This document shows, piece after piece, positions 12,101 through 22,511 of a stretch of 64,000 nt of DNA. The DNA is from Sepiola atlantica. Lineage: Eukaryota > Mollusca > Cephalopoda > Sepiida > Sepiolidae. Made by a program: the position numbers and the translations under genes. The notes under the pieces are model-generated. The model had not been told where the DNA came from, made no database searches, and saw only the letters and a list, made by a program, of their open reading frames with translations. The first letter of the stretch is position 1. Each line of letters opens with the position of its first letter. Location of the stretch: positions 1,116,001 through 1,180,000 of the forward strand of contig CAUVYP010000587.1 of NCBI GenBank assembly GCA_963556195.1. The letters run 5' to 3'.

Positions 12101-13585
12101 TGTAGTCTTGGTTAATTAACGATAGTATCATGTTAACATGTAATCTTGGTTAATTAACGATATTATCATGTTAACATGTAGTGTTGGTTAATTAACGATA
12201 TTATCATGTTAACATGTAGTCTTAGTTAATTAACGATATTATCATGTTAACATGTAATCTTGGTTATTTAACGATATTATCATGTTAACATGTAGTCCTG
12301 GTTAATTAACGATAGTATCATGTTAACATGTAATCTTGGTTAATTAACGATATTATCATGTTAACATGTAGTCCTGGTATCATGTTAACATGTAGTCTTG
12401 GTTAATTAACGATATTATCATGTTAACATGTAGTGTTGGTTAATTAACGATATTATCATGTTAACATGTAGTCTTAGTTAATTAACGATATTATCATGTT
12501 AACATGTAATCTTGGTTAATTAACGATATTATCATGTTAACATGTAGTCTTGGTTAATTAACGATAGTATCATGTTAACATGTAATCTTGGTAAATTAAC
12601 GATAGTATCATGTTAACATGTAGTCTTGGTAAATTAACGATAGTATCATGTTAACATGTAGTCTTGGTTAATTAACGATGTTATCATGTTAACATGTAGT
12701 CTTGGTTCATTAACGATGTTATCATGTTAACATGTAGTCTCGGTTAATTAACGATAGTATCATGTTAACATGTAATCTTGGTTAATTAACGATATTATCA
12801 TGTTTACATGTAATCTTGGTTAATTAACGATATTATCATGTTAACATGTAGTCTTGGTTAATTAACGATGTTATCATGTTAACATGTAGTCTTGGTTCAT
12901 TAACGATGTTATCATGTTAACATGTAATCTTTGTTAATTAACGATAGTATCATGTTAACATGTAATCTTGGTTAATTAACGATATTATCATGTTAACATG
13001 TAGTCCTGGTATCATGTTAACATGTAGTCTTGGTTAATTAACGATATTATCATGTTAACATGTAGTCTTGGTTAATTAACGATATTATCATGTTAACATG
13101 TAGTCTTGGTTAATTAACGATATAATCATGTTAACATGTAGTCCTGGTTAATTAACGATAGTATCATGTTAACATGTAATCTTGGTTAATTAAGGATATT
13201 ATCATGTTAACATGTAGTGTTGGTTAATTAACGATATTATCATGTTAACATGTAGTCTTGGTTAATTAACGATATTATCATGTTAACATGTAGTCTTGGT
13301 TAATTAACGATATTATCATGTTAACATGTAGTCTTTGTTAATTAACGATATTATCATGTTAACATGTAGTCTTGGTTAATTTACGATAGTATCATGTTAA
13401 CATGTAATCTTGGTTAATTAACGATATTATCATGTTAACATCTAGTCTTGGTTAATTAACGATATTATCATGTTAACATGTAGTCTTGGTTAATTAACGA
13501 TATTATCATGTTAACATGTCGTGTTGGTTAATTAACGATAGTATCCTGTTAACATGTAATCTTGGTATATTAACGATATTATCAT
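9127..13585. repeat. 38-bp satellite array, about 117 copies
   Basis: The unit begins GTTAATTAACGATATTATCA and continues TGTTAACATGTAGTCTTG, 38 bp in total. Each unit carries two perfect palindromes, TTAATTAA and CATGTTAACATG. Variants recur: TAGT versus TAAT, GATAGTATC versus GATATTATC, TTCATTAACGATGTT, GTGTTGGT. Four truncated units join CCTGG directly to TATCATG (about 9893, 11,588, 12,372, 13,007), suggesting that longer segments were duplicated. The array is non-coding: it contains frequent stops in all frames. Confidence 0.97.
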
Positions 13586-14189
13586 TGTTAATTAACGATA
13601 TTGATATTGAATATAGCATCGTTTAATCAATATTTTTGGTGAAAATATTGATTAAATATGGCGTGATTATTTCATTAATTTGATCTACAAAAGTACAGCG
13701 AAAAGATAAAATATACTACACTTAATAAGACATCAAAAATATAATAAAAAAAAAATGGAAACAATAATTATTGGCTATACACTACTTTTTTATCAAATAA
13801 TGAATAAGTAATTCAGACTTTTGATTTTTTATATAATTAAAAAAAATTCAAACTCACTACACTATATTTAGTCGGTGTAAACATATCTCGCTTTATTGCG
13901 TGTATCCATATTGGTGTAATTCTTCCCCTTTTAGAAATCCAAACACTGAGACTGTCAGTTTATTTTTCATAATTGCCCTCGCAATGAGGAACGATGCATG
14001 CAGTAGGCATTTTAACTTTGTGAATTATGAAATTAAATTTAAAAAGGCGCGAAATAAAGTTAACCAACCACAATGACGTCAGAGGGGGGGCAAGAAGTTA
14101 GTTGCTTGGCCTTAATTGAATTTGCATGACTTCGTATTTTTAAAAAATGCATATTTTCTATTTTCGGAGAAATTGCGTAGTAAAAAAGA
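13586..14189. other. AT-rich spacer after the satellite, with a short hairpin
   Basis: No gene seen. A perfect 15-bp stem (TTTAATCAATATTTT at 13,622-13,636 with its complement at 13,642-13,656, five-base loop) sits just past the array, in the sequence also found beside the isolated monomer at 6.1 kb. The rest is unremarkable AT-rich DNA. Confidence 0.6.
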
Positions 14190-14840
14190 GTTGTCTGCCC
14201 CTTCTTACACAATTGGAGATCTTCTCAAATAAATTTTGGCTCGTGTTCCTATTCTGCATGAGTGCCGTTTCGGCACTTGTGTAGATGCGGTACACGAGCC
14301 AAAATTTATTTTAGAAGAGTGGTGTGAGAAAATAGAATTTGGGAAAATGAACAGTATATTTTTTCATTTCAAAACCAACAAAATAAACAGTCCTCTTGTT
14401 TGGATTAACAGATTTTTGAATATTTTGTTATAGTTTAAAATATTAAATCATCGCAGAACATAACATTTGTGAAAAATTCTAGCTTCTCCGAAAATGGACG
14501 TAATCGACGTGAATGTCTTGAAAAATTTTAAGTTCTGCGATAATTTTATATTTTAAACTAAAAAAAACTAAAAAAACTGTTAATCCAAACAAGAGGACTG
14601 TTCGTTTTGTTGGTTTTGAAATGGAAAAAATATACTGTTCATTTTCCCAAATTCTATTTTCTTCAATAAATGTTCTATCAATATACTAAAAAGAGAGTTG
14701 TCTGCCCTTTACACCATTGGAACTCTTCGAAAATAAATTTCGGGTCGTGTACCACATCTGCACAAGTGCCAAACAGAGTTATCTGCCCCTTCTTACACCA
14801 TTAGAGCTCCCGTAAATAAATTTCAGCCCGTGTTTAAAAA
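14190..14840. repeat. Palindromic dispersed repeat with nested hairpins
   Basis: The segment 14,227-14,312 folds on itself: AAATAAATTTTGGCTCGTGT pairs with its complement at ~14,292-14,312, and the centre contains GTGCCG-TTT-CGGCAC. A larger inverted repeat pairs about 14,325-14,460 with 14,530-14,665 (sharing AACAGTCCTCTTGTTTGGAT and its complement). A ~60 bp motif, GAGTTGTCTGCCC...ACACCATTGG, recurs at about 14,190, 14,697, 14,772, 21,592 and, inverted, 21,060-21,120. This looks like a non-coding foldback or TIR element; the 65-aa open frame here is a by-product. Confidence 0.75.
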
Positions 14841-14878
14841 ACTATTTTAAATCTTCTATATAAGATTGAATATCTGTA

Positions 14879-14883
<5 letters not shown>

Positions 14884-14932
<49 letters not shown>
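14884..14932. repeat. (TG)n microsatellite near Helitron 5' end
   Basis: An almost pure TG dinucleotide run about 24 units long, starting about 32 bases inside the Helitron 5' terminus. The minus-strand translation as repeated Thr-His is an artefact. Confidence 0.95.
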
Positions 14933-14933
<1 letters not shown>

Positions 14934-14949
14934 CCTATAGAAAAAATGT

Positions 14950-16575
14950 TAGAGAATATAGATACAATATAAAAGGGTATTCGTATGTAGAATTCACAGA
15001 GTAAGTTGATGGGCGTATTCGCGAATCTATAAACCCACCCCTTAGGGGTCCATGGGGCAAATTTCATCAGGGGTGGAGGGGGGTCTTTTTCAGTTATTTT
15101 TCATTATATTTTATAGTAATTTGAAATTGCTGAGTCATATTGTAATTTAATTATGTAATAATTTGAAATAACTTTTAATTTAATTTAATGTTTCTTAGCG
15201 TCAATTCTATTTCCAGGGGCGGGGTAAGAAACAACGCCAAGATCCGTCACTAGCCGCCAGTGCCCGCCACTCTGTACGTACATAAATACCTGTACATTTT
15301 ATAATATCTTATATAAGAAAAGTATTCGGCGTTGTCCTGCAAATAATTCCTTACGTACATAAAAAAATCAATGGATTTTACTGAAATGTATTTTTTAGAG
15401 GATAGCTAAGGAAGAACGATAACTCACGGTTAAAAACACAATTTAGGTTTAAAGAATATACATAACATATAAAAGGGTATTCTTATGTAAAATTCACAGA
15501 GTAAGATGATGAGAGTATTCCCGAATCTATAAACCCACCCCTTAGGGGTCTATTGGGCAGATTTTATCAGGGAGGGGGGGGGTCGTTTTCAATTATTTTT
15601 CATTCTATTTTATAATAATTAGAAAATGCTGAGTCATATTTTGCTTTAATTACTTAATACTTTGAATTAACTTTTAATTTTATTTAATATTATTTCTTAG
15701 CGTCAATTCTATTTACATGGAGGGGGAAAGAAACTATGCGAAGGTCCGCCACTAGCCGTCACTCTGTACGTACACAAATATATGTACACATTATAATATC
15801 TTACATAAGAAAAGTATTCTGTGTTGTCCTGCAAATTATACCTCAAGTACATAAAACAATTTATGGTTTTTAATGAAATTTATTTGTTAGAGGATAGCTA
15901 AGGAAGAAAGATAACTCACATTTAAATACACAATCTAGGTTTGTTTAGAAAAGGTTAGAGAATATAGATAAAATATAAAAGTGTATTCTTAGGTAAAATT
16001 CACAGAATAAGATGATGGGAGTATTGCCGAATCTCTACACCCACCCCGTAGGGGTCTATGGGGAAGTCTTTATCAGGGGCGGTTGTTTTCAGTTATTTTT
16101 CATTCTATGTTATATTAATTTGAAAATGCGTAGTCATATTTTGCTTTAATTACGTAATAATTTGAGATAACTTTTTATTTTATTTAAAGTTTCTTAGCGT
16201 CAATTCTATTTACATGGAGTGGGGTAAGAAACTATGTGAAGGTCTGCCACTAACCGCCACTCTGTACATACACAAATACATGTACATGGACATTTTATAA
16301 TATCTTATATAAGAAAAGTATTCGGCGTTGTCCGGCAAATTATTCCTCAAGTTCATAAAACAATTTATGGTTTTTAATGAAATTTATTTGTTAGAGGATA
16401 GCTAAGGAAGAACGATAACTCACTTTTAAAAATACAATTTAGGTTTGTTTTAAAAAGGTTAGAAAATCTAGGTAACTTATAAAAGTGTATTTTTATGTAA
16501 AATCCACAGAGTAAGATGATGGGAGTATTGCCGAATCTCTACACCCAACCCGTAAGAGGTCTATGGGGCAGATTT
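14950..16575. repeat. ~503-bp tandem repeat, 3.2 copies, inside Helitron
   Basis: Copies begin near 14,952, 15,454, 15,957 and 16,461 (periods 502, 503, 504). Shared landmarks include AGAGAATATAGATA, ATTCACAGAGTAAG, ACCCACCCCTTAGGGGTC, TTCTTAGCGTCAATTCTATT and GAGGATAGCTAAGGAAGAA. The last copy breaks off near 16,575 where a shorter minisatellite begins. No coding potential. Confidence 0.93.
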
Positions 16576-16842
16576 TAGCAGTATAGAACCCGGACATAGT
16601 TCTTGTGCAGTATATGACCCGGAACATGGCACTTGTGCAGTATATGACCCGGGACATGGCACTTGTGCATTATATGACCCGGGACATGGCACTTGTGCAT
16701 TATATGAGCCAGGCATGTTACTTGTGCAGTATATTACCCGGGCATGGTACTTGTGCAGTATATGACCCGGGGACTGGTACTTGTGCATTATATGACCCAG
16801 GCATGGTTCTTGTGCAGTATATGACCCAGGCATGGCACTTTT
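16576..16842. repeat. ~30-bp minisatellite inside Helitron
   Basis: About nine copies of a unit like ACTTGTGCAGTATATGACCC followed by GGGACATGGC. It lies between the 503-bp repeats and the Helitron 3' end and is followed by homopolymer T, G and T runs (16,841-16,880). The repeated peptide MPGSYTAQ... on the minus strand is not a gene. Confidence 0.93.
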
Positions 16843-16991
16843 TTTTTGGGGGGGGGGGGTTTCAAAATTTTTTTTTTTTGAATTTCAACATTTTTTTCTC
16901 TTCTGATTATTATGCTCATCAAAAGGAGGGTGAATGTCTATGTTTGTATGTTTTTTTTTATCGCCCCGGCAACGCCGGGTAGCCATGCTAG

Positions 16992-17793
16992 TAGTTTATA
17001 TAAACATTCTTGCACACGTCTAAATTGTTTATATACGGCTCTAAAGCGATTATATAACATATGTATTGCTTGTAATTTTTCCTTTCATGTTAATAAACTA
17101 AAACTTAGAGAATAACATGTGTTACTTAGAGAATAACTTGTGCCTAACTCCTGGGGAGGAGTAAATAAAACCTTTAGAAAGTTAATAAAAATATATTTAC
17201 AAAAAGGTAAACTAATTCAAATAACATTTTGGCTCGTCTTAAATAATCGCACGGCTGAAGGATTTATAAATTTAGTGGTTTGACGATTTAACGATCCCCG
17301 CAGAAAAATTCAAAATGGCCACCTCGAAAAGCAGCTTCGCAGAAAATTCAAAGCATGAAAAATAAAGACAAGTTCTACAACAGCGCCGATCTTTTTGAGA
17401 ATTAAACTCAAAATTATTTTAATGTTACGCTTTCAATTGAGGGGTTTGGCTCTCTCTTGATGTGTTTCTAACACTAGTTTGTTTATTTTTCGACTTTTCA
17501 CCGATTATCAAGAATTCTCGTACAGTGATCATGAACAGCCATTTTGTTTTGCGTTCTAACTGAAAAGGTGGACACCAGGTTTGTTTTGAACAAAAAAAAC
17601 GCTTTAAAATATGTTAAAACACAAATAAACTTATCCAGGTTAGTAGAAGAGTAACTTATCTTGCCTTTGGTAACATTTATTTGTTACCTATTTGTTTTTC
17701 TTGTTTGTTTTTAACCCCTTTTCGTTCTGTTAGCTGTCGTTATAAATGCCCCACTTGTTTTATGTTTGTTTTTAAACTAAAATAATTATTTAT
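16992..17793. other. Spacer with a solitary SINE 3' tail
   Basis: No gene seen. At about 17,146-17,172 the sequence CTTGTGCCTAACTCCTGGGG plus AGGAGTAAATA matches the 3' tail of the U2-headed SINE at 24.7 kb (which is on the minus strand there). Only the tail is recognisable here, on the plus strand. A stretch at 17,655-17,705 (TTGCCTTTGGTAACATTTAT) recurs at ~36,315. Confidence 0.55.
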
Positions 17794-17899
17794 CGTTTTT
17801 TGGTACTTCTATCGATCCTGACCCAATTTCCATGAATTTCGCGTCGGAAGCGTTCGGGCATGCTACGTAAACGCAATTTCGATATGTTGCTTCTATTTA

Positions 17900-18235
17900 T
17901 CTACCTCCCACAGCGGTAAGATGTGACACAAGGTCGGGAAAGTAGGATTTGATAAACCAGCGCTCGAGAATTTGAGCACTCTGGCCATTTATTTAAAATT
18001 GCCTGGGCAGCCCCGTCGGCATTCCCCGGTAGGGGCGCCTCAGGCGATTAGCAATAAACTAACCCCTTCTCAAAGGGCGAGAAGGCAAAGCCTGGGAGGG
18101 TGCACCTCCTAGAACTGCACAGGACAGACAACCAATAGACCGGCGGAAATCAAGACCCGAAGGCCCAGACAATACCGGTCTATAGGGTGGAGTAAAACAC
18201 CCATGTTGCTGCGTCCTAAGATTTTTAGTTATATT
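17900..18235 (-). mobile_element. SINE body related to U2-headed SINE, head missing
   Basis: About 300 bp match the body of the 24,712-25,092 SINE in the same orientation: GAGCACTCTGGCCATTT, GTCGGCATTCCCCGGTAGGG, GGCAAAGCCTGGGAGGGT, CTAGAACTGCACAGGACAGA. The U2-derived 5' part is not recognisable here; the segment beyond 18,200 differs. It lies inside the Merlin-like element. Confidence 0.85.
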
Positions 18236-19280
18236 TTCAAGAAAAATTTAAAAAATTAAAAAAAGACAAAAAACTAAAAAAAACATAGCGAAATTACTGT
18301 TATCAAATAAATACATTTTTGTTTTATTTTACGTAAACAAACAATACGAAAAACAACTGGTAAAAAAGAAAGTTTGTGTATGTTTTTTTGTTGTTTTGTG
18401 GCATTGGTGAAGGTCGACCGACTCTAAGTGGTGTCCGTTCGAAATTCTTTCCGATTTTAAAAACTTCCTGTTTTGTCTAATCGAATAAGTGTTATGCTTT
18501 CTCAGAAAATATAATGAAAGTTTTCTACTAACTTTTATTTTAAATAATTTATTTGACAAAAATAAATAATCATTCTAAATTTCTCTTTTTTTCCGTTCGT
18601 GTCCATTAGTAACACCTCCAAGGAGATAGTGTGTGGGGGATGCTAACGCATTCTATTCCTCTTAAATATTGAAGAAAAACGAGCAAGAAAACGTCAACAT
18701 TCAACACAAATGAAGGGCAAATAAAATACCCAATACTCAAACATTTATATTAACAACAACAATTTATTTTGCATTTTTACACATAAAAATTATATTCCAT
18801 ATTTGACGAAAGTCTTTTAGCGTCTTTTGGATAAATGTCTCTTTGACGGCTTGAAAGAAATAGTGTCTTTTTGTTATTTAAAGCAATGTCTCTTTAAATA
18901 AGTTTTGTATGAAGAAAGACGCACGTGTGTGTGTGTGTACGTGTGTGCGTGTGTAATTGAAAAGAGAGAAAGAAAATGCCAAGCTTACTATGTGTGTTCA
19001 GCAGTCAGAAAAGGGGAGAAGGAATGATTTGACGCGACAGGTAGTCGTCGCATCGTCTTGCGACTGGCCGATGGAGTGAAACAATTCTCCCTGCTGTGTC
19101 TGAAGAAATTCTGGAGGCAAGAGACCGGATCCGTCGCAAACGACGTTTATATATGTCCTAATCAGCAGGGGCAGTGACCGGAAACATATGATCCCTATTT
19201 TGGCGTTTTCTGCGGGGTGTTGAAAAACGCCTGTCGACTGCTGTTGAAAGGTGAATTCCATAAGTGCACAAACGACATTC
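18236..19280. other. Interior of Merlin-like element, no recognised gene
   Basis: AT-rich DNA with a (GT)n-like patch near 18,925-18,955. A 120-residue minus-strand open frame (18,998-19,360) contains ENAKIGIICFRSLPLLIRTY and DGSGLLPPEFLQTQQ; its composition is not low-complexity, but I recognise no domain, and its upstream end overlaps an inverted repeat. It could be a remnant exon or chance. Confidence 0.4.
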
Positions 19281-19289
19281 AGCTGCGGG

Positions 19290-19662
19290 TAAAAAAGTAG
19301 TGTAGTATCCATATTTTGGGAGGCTCTTGAGAGGCTCTGCGCATGCGTCATTTCATTCATAAAAAAGTCGTAGTGAGTGATTCAAACCAGCGCATGCGCA
19401 GAGTGATCATAGGGAAAGCGCAAAATTCAAATGTAAACAGAATGAGAACAAAAAATGTCAGGAAAGAAAAACACTTCTTCAAAAATGTCAGGAAAGAAAA
19501 ACACTTTTTTCAAAAATGTCAGAAAAGAAAAACACTTCTTCAAAAATCTTCAAAAATGTCAGCAAAGGAGAAAAACACGTGTTGATTGTAAGTTGATTGT
19601 AATTACAATCTGACGCATGCGCAGAGCCTCCCAAAATATGGATACTACACTACTTTTTTACC
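19290..19662. repeat. Foldback element with ~50 bp inverted arms and internal 31-bp repeats
   Basis: Left arm 19,290-19,350 (TAGTGTAGTATCCATATTTT, GGGAGGCTC, CTCTGCGCATGCGTCA) pairs with right arm 19,610-19,662 in reverse. The left arm has an extra TTGAGAGGCTC. Inside, 19,446-19,570 holds about four copies of a ~31-bp unit AAAAATGTCAGGAAAGAAAA plus ACACTTCTTC. No coding. Confidence 0.85.
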
Positions 19663-20055
19663 GAAAATTGAACTACAGAATACCAGAAAATACAGAGAAA
19701 ATTAAACTACAGAATACCGGAAGTTGTTAGCTATTAAGTTTATTATCGGGTACGGATCGCGGCCTAACACCGTAGCAGCGCCGCAGAAACTGCCGTTAGA
19801 GTGGCTCGTTCTTCACCAATGCCTGTTTTGTTTCCGTTAACGTCGTTGTTTTTTACCGACTAATTTTTTTGTTTGTTTTTATTGGGGAGGGGGGGCATTT
19901 ATTTTTTAATTTTGCTGATCGCTGATTAACTAATCGCTCGGTATCTCTCCACGATTCGGCTCACCAACTCTGGGATGTTTACGTAGCATGCCCGAACGCT
20001 TCCGACGCGAAGCTCACGGAAATTGGGTCAGGATCGATAGAAGCACCCGTTTTTT

Positions 20056-20517
20056 TATTAAAAAGAATACTAAACATTGACTGCTACGTATTTTTCATAT
20101 TTTTTTATGCAATGATTACCTTATTGTAATGGCGGTTCTTCTTGTCGACTTCCGGATAAATCTTCTCACTCAAACTTCACCGCAACCTTTTTTTTAACCA
20201 CACTCATATTAGAATTTTTATTTTCTAACTTTTTCGGCTCTCCAGAAGGGTTCACGACCCAAAAATAAAGCGAACAATGATAACAGAGTACAGTGTTTTT
20301 AATAAAAATAATGATTTTTTGTTTGTTGCTATAATTTAAAACTGGCTCCCCAGAAGGGTTCGCGATCCCGCTGACTTCCGGGTTATCCTGCAGTAAATTT
20401 CAAGTACGGATGATCATAAATGATAAAAGAAACATTTTTTTAACGGAAAATTTAGAATTGTATTTTTAGTATAATAAAAAAAATTTTTAATGAAAATATA
20501 ACAAATCTTTAATTAAT
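20056..20517. other. AT-rich spacer
   Basis: No gene seen. A short related pair, CTCCAGAAGGGTTCACGA (~20,240) and CCCCAGAAGGGTTCGCGA (~20,347), suggests part of a ~107-bp duplicated unit. Confidence 0.5.
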
Positions 20518-20518
20518 A

Positions 20519-20980
20519 AAAAATCTTGGAGTTTATAGAATTTGGAATATTCGAACTACTGCTCTCATGTTGGGTGTTTTTATCAAAACGTTTCGGCCGA
20601 TAATTGCTATATTTGAACTTTTAATTCTTATCCTGACTGATCAACTTTCTCGGAATAACAAAAACCAGCCTCTTATAGAGAACTCCGTTTGTGTGGAAAG
20701 AATATCAGTTGATCTTTTGAAAAAAAATACTCGTTATGTATTGTTAATTTGTCTTGGTTGTTTATACAATATATGATTATAATTTGTGATACGATGTGTT
20801 ATTCATTTTGATGGAGTACGGGTTGTTTCCCTTTCATCGGGTTTTCAACCTTTTCACATTTTTACATTTCAGTGTCCTAGTAGCACAATTAGAACAAGAA
20901 CAGTAGTCCGAATATTCCAAATTCTACAAATTGTCAACCCTCGTCTAAAAAATTCCGAAACATAAAAATCTTGGAGTTAA
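20519..20980. mobile_element. Unclassified insertion with inverted arms and ~15-bp flanking direct repeat
   Basis: The direct repeat AAAAATCTTGGAGTT occurs at about 20,519-20,533 and 20,966-20,980. Just inside, TAGAATTTGGAATATTCGAA (about 20,537) is inverted as TTCGGACTACTG-type sequence at about 20,903-20,935. A third copy of the arm lies near 27,093-27,115. A 69-residue open frame (20,567-20,776) lies within; I do not recognise it. The long flanking repeat hints at retroposition, the inverted arms at a TIR element; unresolved. Confidence 0.55.
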
Positions 20981-21049
20981 CCAGTTTATTTGTGTTTAAA
21001 CTTATTTTTCGTTGGAAAAAATATAAAATGATTTAAATTGGCACTTCTG

Positions 21050-21655
21050 CAGATTAGGGACGGGTCGACATTTATTTGTGTTCATTTTAGAAGAGCTCCA
21101 ATATTGTAAGGGGCCGACAACTCCCCCCCCCCACAGAGTCTTTTTGGACAAATTTCTGAATTGTATACCGCTTTAGAGTGTTTAAGTTTTGAGTGGAACA
21201 CTAATAGACTGACAGATGAGCAGAGAGAAGGTGAAGGATGGGGAGAGAGGGGGGGGGATAAGAAAAAAGACAGCTGTCAAACTGTCTCGTTCTATCTCCT
21301 TCTTCCTCTCGCTCTCTTCCCCTCTCCCCCTCTCTCTTTAAATTTATATATCAGTTCAAGATAGAAAAAAAAAGAATTTTTCAAACTGTATAAAATTTTA
21401 AAAATGTTAAACCAAATACGATGATTTCTAATTTCAATTTTTAAACTGTTAGTTTTGAAATGAAAAAATATACTGTTGATTTTCCCAAATTTTAATAAAT
21501 TAAAATAAATTTTCAATAAATGTTCTATCAATTAAAAAATTCATATTTTCAATTTTCAAAGAAATTATCCACTTAAAAGTGAAACAAAAAGAGAGTTGTC
21601 GGCCCTTTACACTATTTCATTTATTTCAATATTTGGCGCTTGTTCGTAATACTCC
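21050..21655. repeat. Diverged TIR-like copy of the 14.2-14.8 kb repeat family
   Basis: The ends are imperfect inverted repeats: 21,055-21,125 (AGAGCTCCAATATTGTAAGG, GGCCGACAACTC) against 21,592-21,650 (GAGTTGTCGGCCCTTTACAC). The segment 21,440-21,535 (TTGAAATGAAAAAATATACT, TTTTCAATAAATGTTCTATC) matches 14,612-14,690. Centre: AG/CT-rich (21,205-21,345). Non-coding. Confidence 0.65.
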
Positions 21656-21714
21656 ACCACCCGTTTTCCCCATTTTTTTTTACTGCAAACGAGTAAGACT
21701 GTCTCAACGGGGTC

Positions 21715-21807
21715 ATCTGTTGGCTATAGGTGGTGACCCGTGATGTCTAAGGACAAGATCCTGGTGGATGAGAAGTCTGTATCCTGGTTTCCTAAATGGT
21801 CACGTGA
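21715..21807. repeat. Dispersed repeat, left part, interrupted by hAT element
   Basis: GTGACCCGTGATG, GATGAGAAGTCTGTATCCTG and TTCCTAAATGGTCA match 62,650-62,720 in order. The sequence resumes after the hAT element at 23,920 (ACTTCATTTTGG versus ACTTCACTGTAG at 62,730). So the hAT landed inside this repeat, and the copy at 62.6 kb is an unoccupied relative. Confidence 0.8.
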
Positions 21808-21892
21808 TTTGCAACCAGTGGCGTAGCTAGACCTTTTGCCGCCCGGGGCGGTAGTAAAATTTGCCCCCCCCCCCGGCATTTGGGTGCCCGGA

Positions 21893-22031
21893 AAATTCGT
21901 CCATGGATAATTCGTCCATGGATAATTCGCCCATGGATAATTCGTCCATGGAAAATTCGCCCATGGATAATTCGTCCATGGATAATTCGTCCATGGATAA
22001 TTCGTCCATGGATAATTCGTCCATGGAAAAT
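21893..22031. repeat. 15-bp minisatellite in hAT element
   Basis: About nine copies of AATTCGTCCATGGAT, with GTCC/GCCC and GGAT/GGAA variants. Each unit has the palindrome CCATGG. Open frames on both strands here (repeated MDNSS or MDELS) are artefacts of a stop-free 15-bp period. Confidence 0.95.
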
Positions 22032-22511
22032 TTTTTGCTAGGTAGGAAAACTGGTCCATTATTATTAAGTTAACATTATTCTTAATTTTCATACCTTGCG
22101 AAAATTAGTTCTACGGTATCTAATTTTCCTAAATTCAATTAAATTAAAATTAAAATATGAAAACTGATTTTTAATATTTTTTATTCATTTGAGATTTTAT
22201 CTGTTTTCCTTTTGTTTTAAGTAGATGGTGGGGGTTGCCCGGGGTGATTTTGTCCGATCCCCCAGCTAGCAATTGTAAAGTTTACAAGGAGTTATAAAAA
22301 GTATGCTACAAAAACAAACGTTTGGACAGTAATAAAATTAATGAATTCAAACTTTCGCATCTAATGTTATTTCCTCTTTGATGTCGGTGTATATACACCC
22401 AAATATCCAACTTTCTTTTCGCACCAATTCGATAAAAATTTATATGAAAGTTCCCCTTTAAGTATGAAAAGAAGGAGAAAATGCAACCACAAGATCAGAT
22501 GCATCTTTAAT

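Larger units (their letters stand above)
14852..16991 (+). mobile_element. Non-autonomous Helitron containing tandem repeats
   Basis: The left end reads TCTTCTATATAAGATTGAAT after an A, a typical Helitron 5' terminus (TC next to host A). The right end has a GC hairpin, CCCGGC-AAC-GCCGGG (~16,964-16,978), and 9 bases later CTAG followed by host T, matching the Helitron rule of a 3' hairpin just before CTRR in an AT target. The 2140-bp interior has no Rep/helicase gene but holds a (TG)n run, ~503-bp tandem repeats and a ~30-bp minisatellite. Rolling-circle mobility would depend on an autonomous relative. Confidence 0.8.
17802..20047. mobile_element. Merlin-like DNA transposon (no transposase found) with nested insertions
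   Basis: Inverted ends of ~71 bp pair 17,802-17,872 with 19,977-20,047 with about four mismatches. They begin GGTACTTCTATCGATCCTGA (left) and GGTGCTTC (right, complement), related to the ends of the two other Merlin copies in this window. The 8-bp duplication CGTTTTTT flanks both sides exactly (17,794-17,801 and 20,048-20,055). No ISXO2-like transposase was recognised inside; the interior holds a SINE body and a foldback unit, so it is a composite or non-autonomous copy. Confidence 0.85.

Noticed and set aside
9127..13585. CRISPR-like array (regular short repeats)
   Set aside because: Units are contiguous 38-bp tandem copies with no unique spacers, in a eukaryotic setting.
16561..16982. Repeat peptides MPGSYTAQ and relatives
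   Set aside because: Translations of the 30-bp minisatellite inside the Helitron; frame varies with unit length.
21827..22073. Repeat protein with MDNSS or MDELS units
   Set aside because: A 15-bp minisatellite inside a hAT element is open in several frames on both strands; no independent coding evidence.
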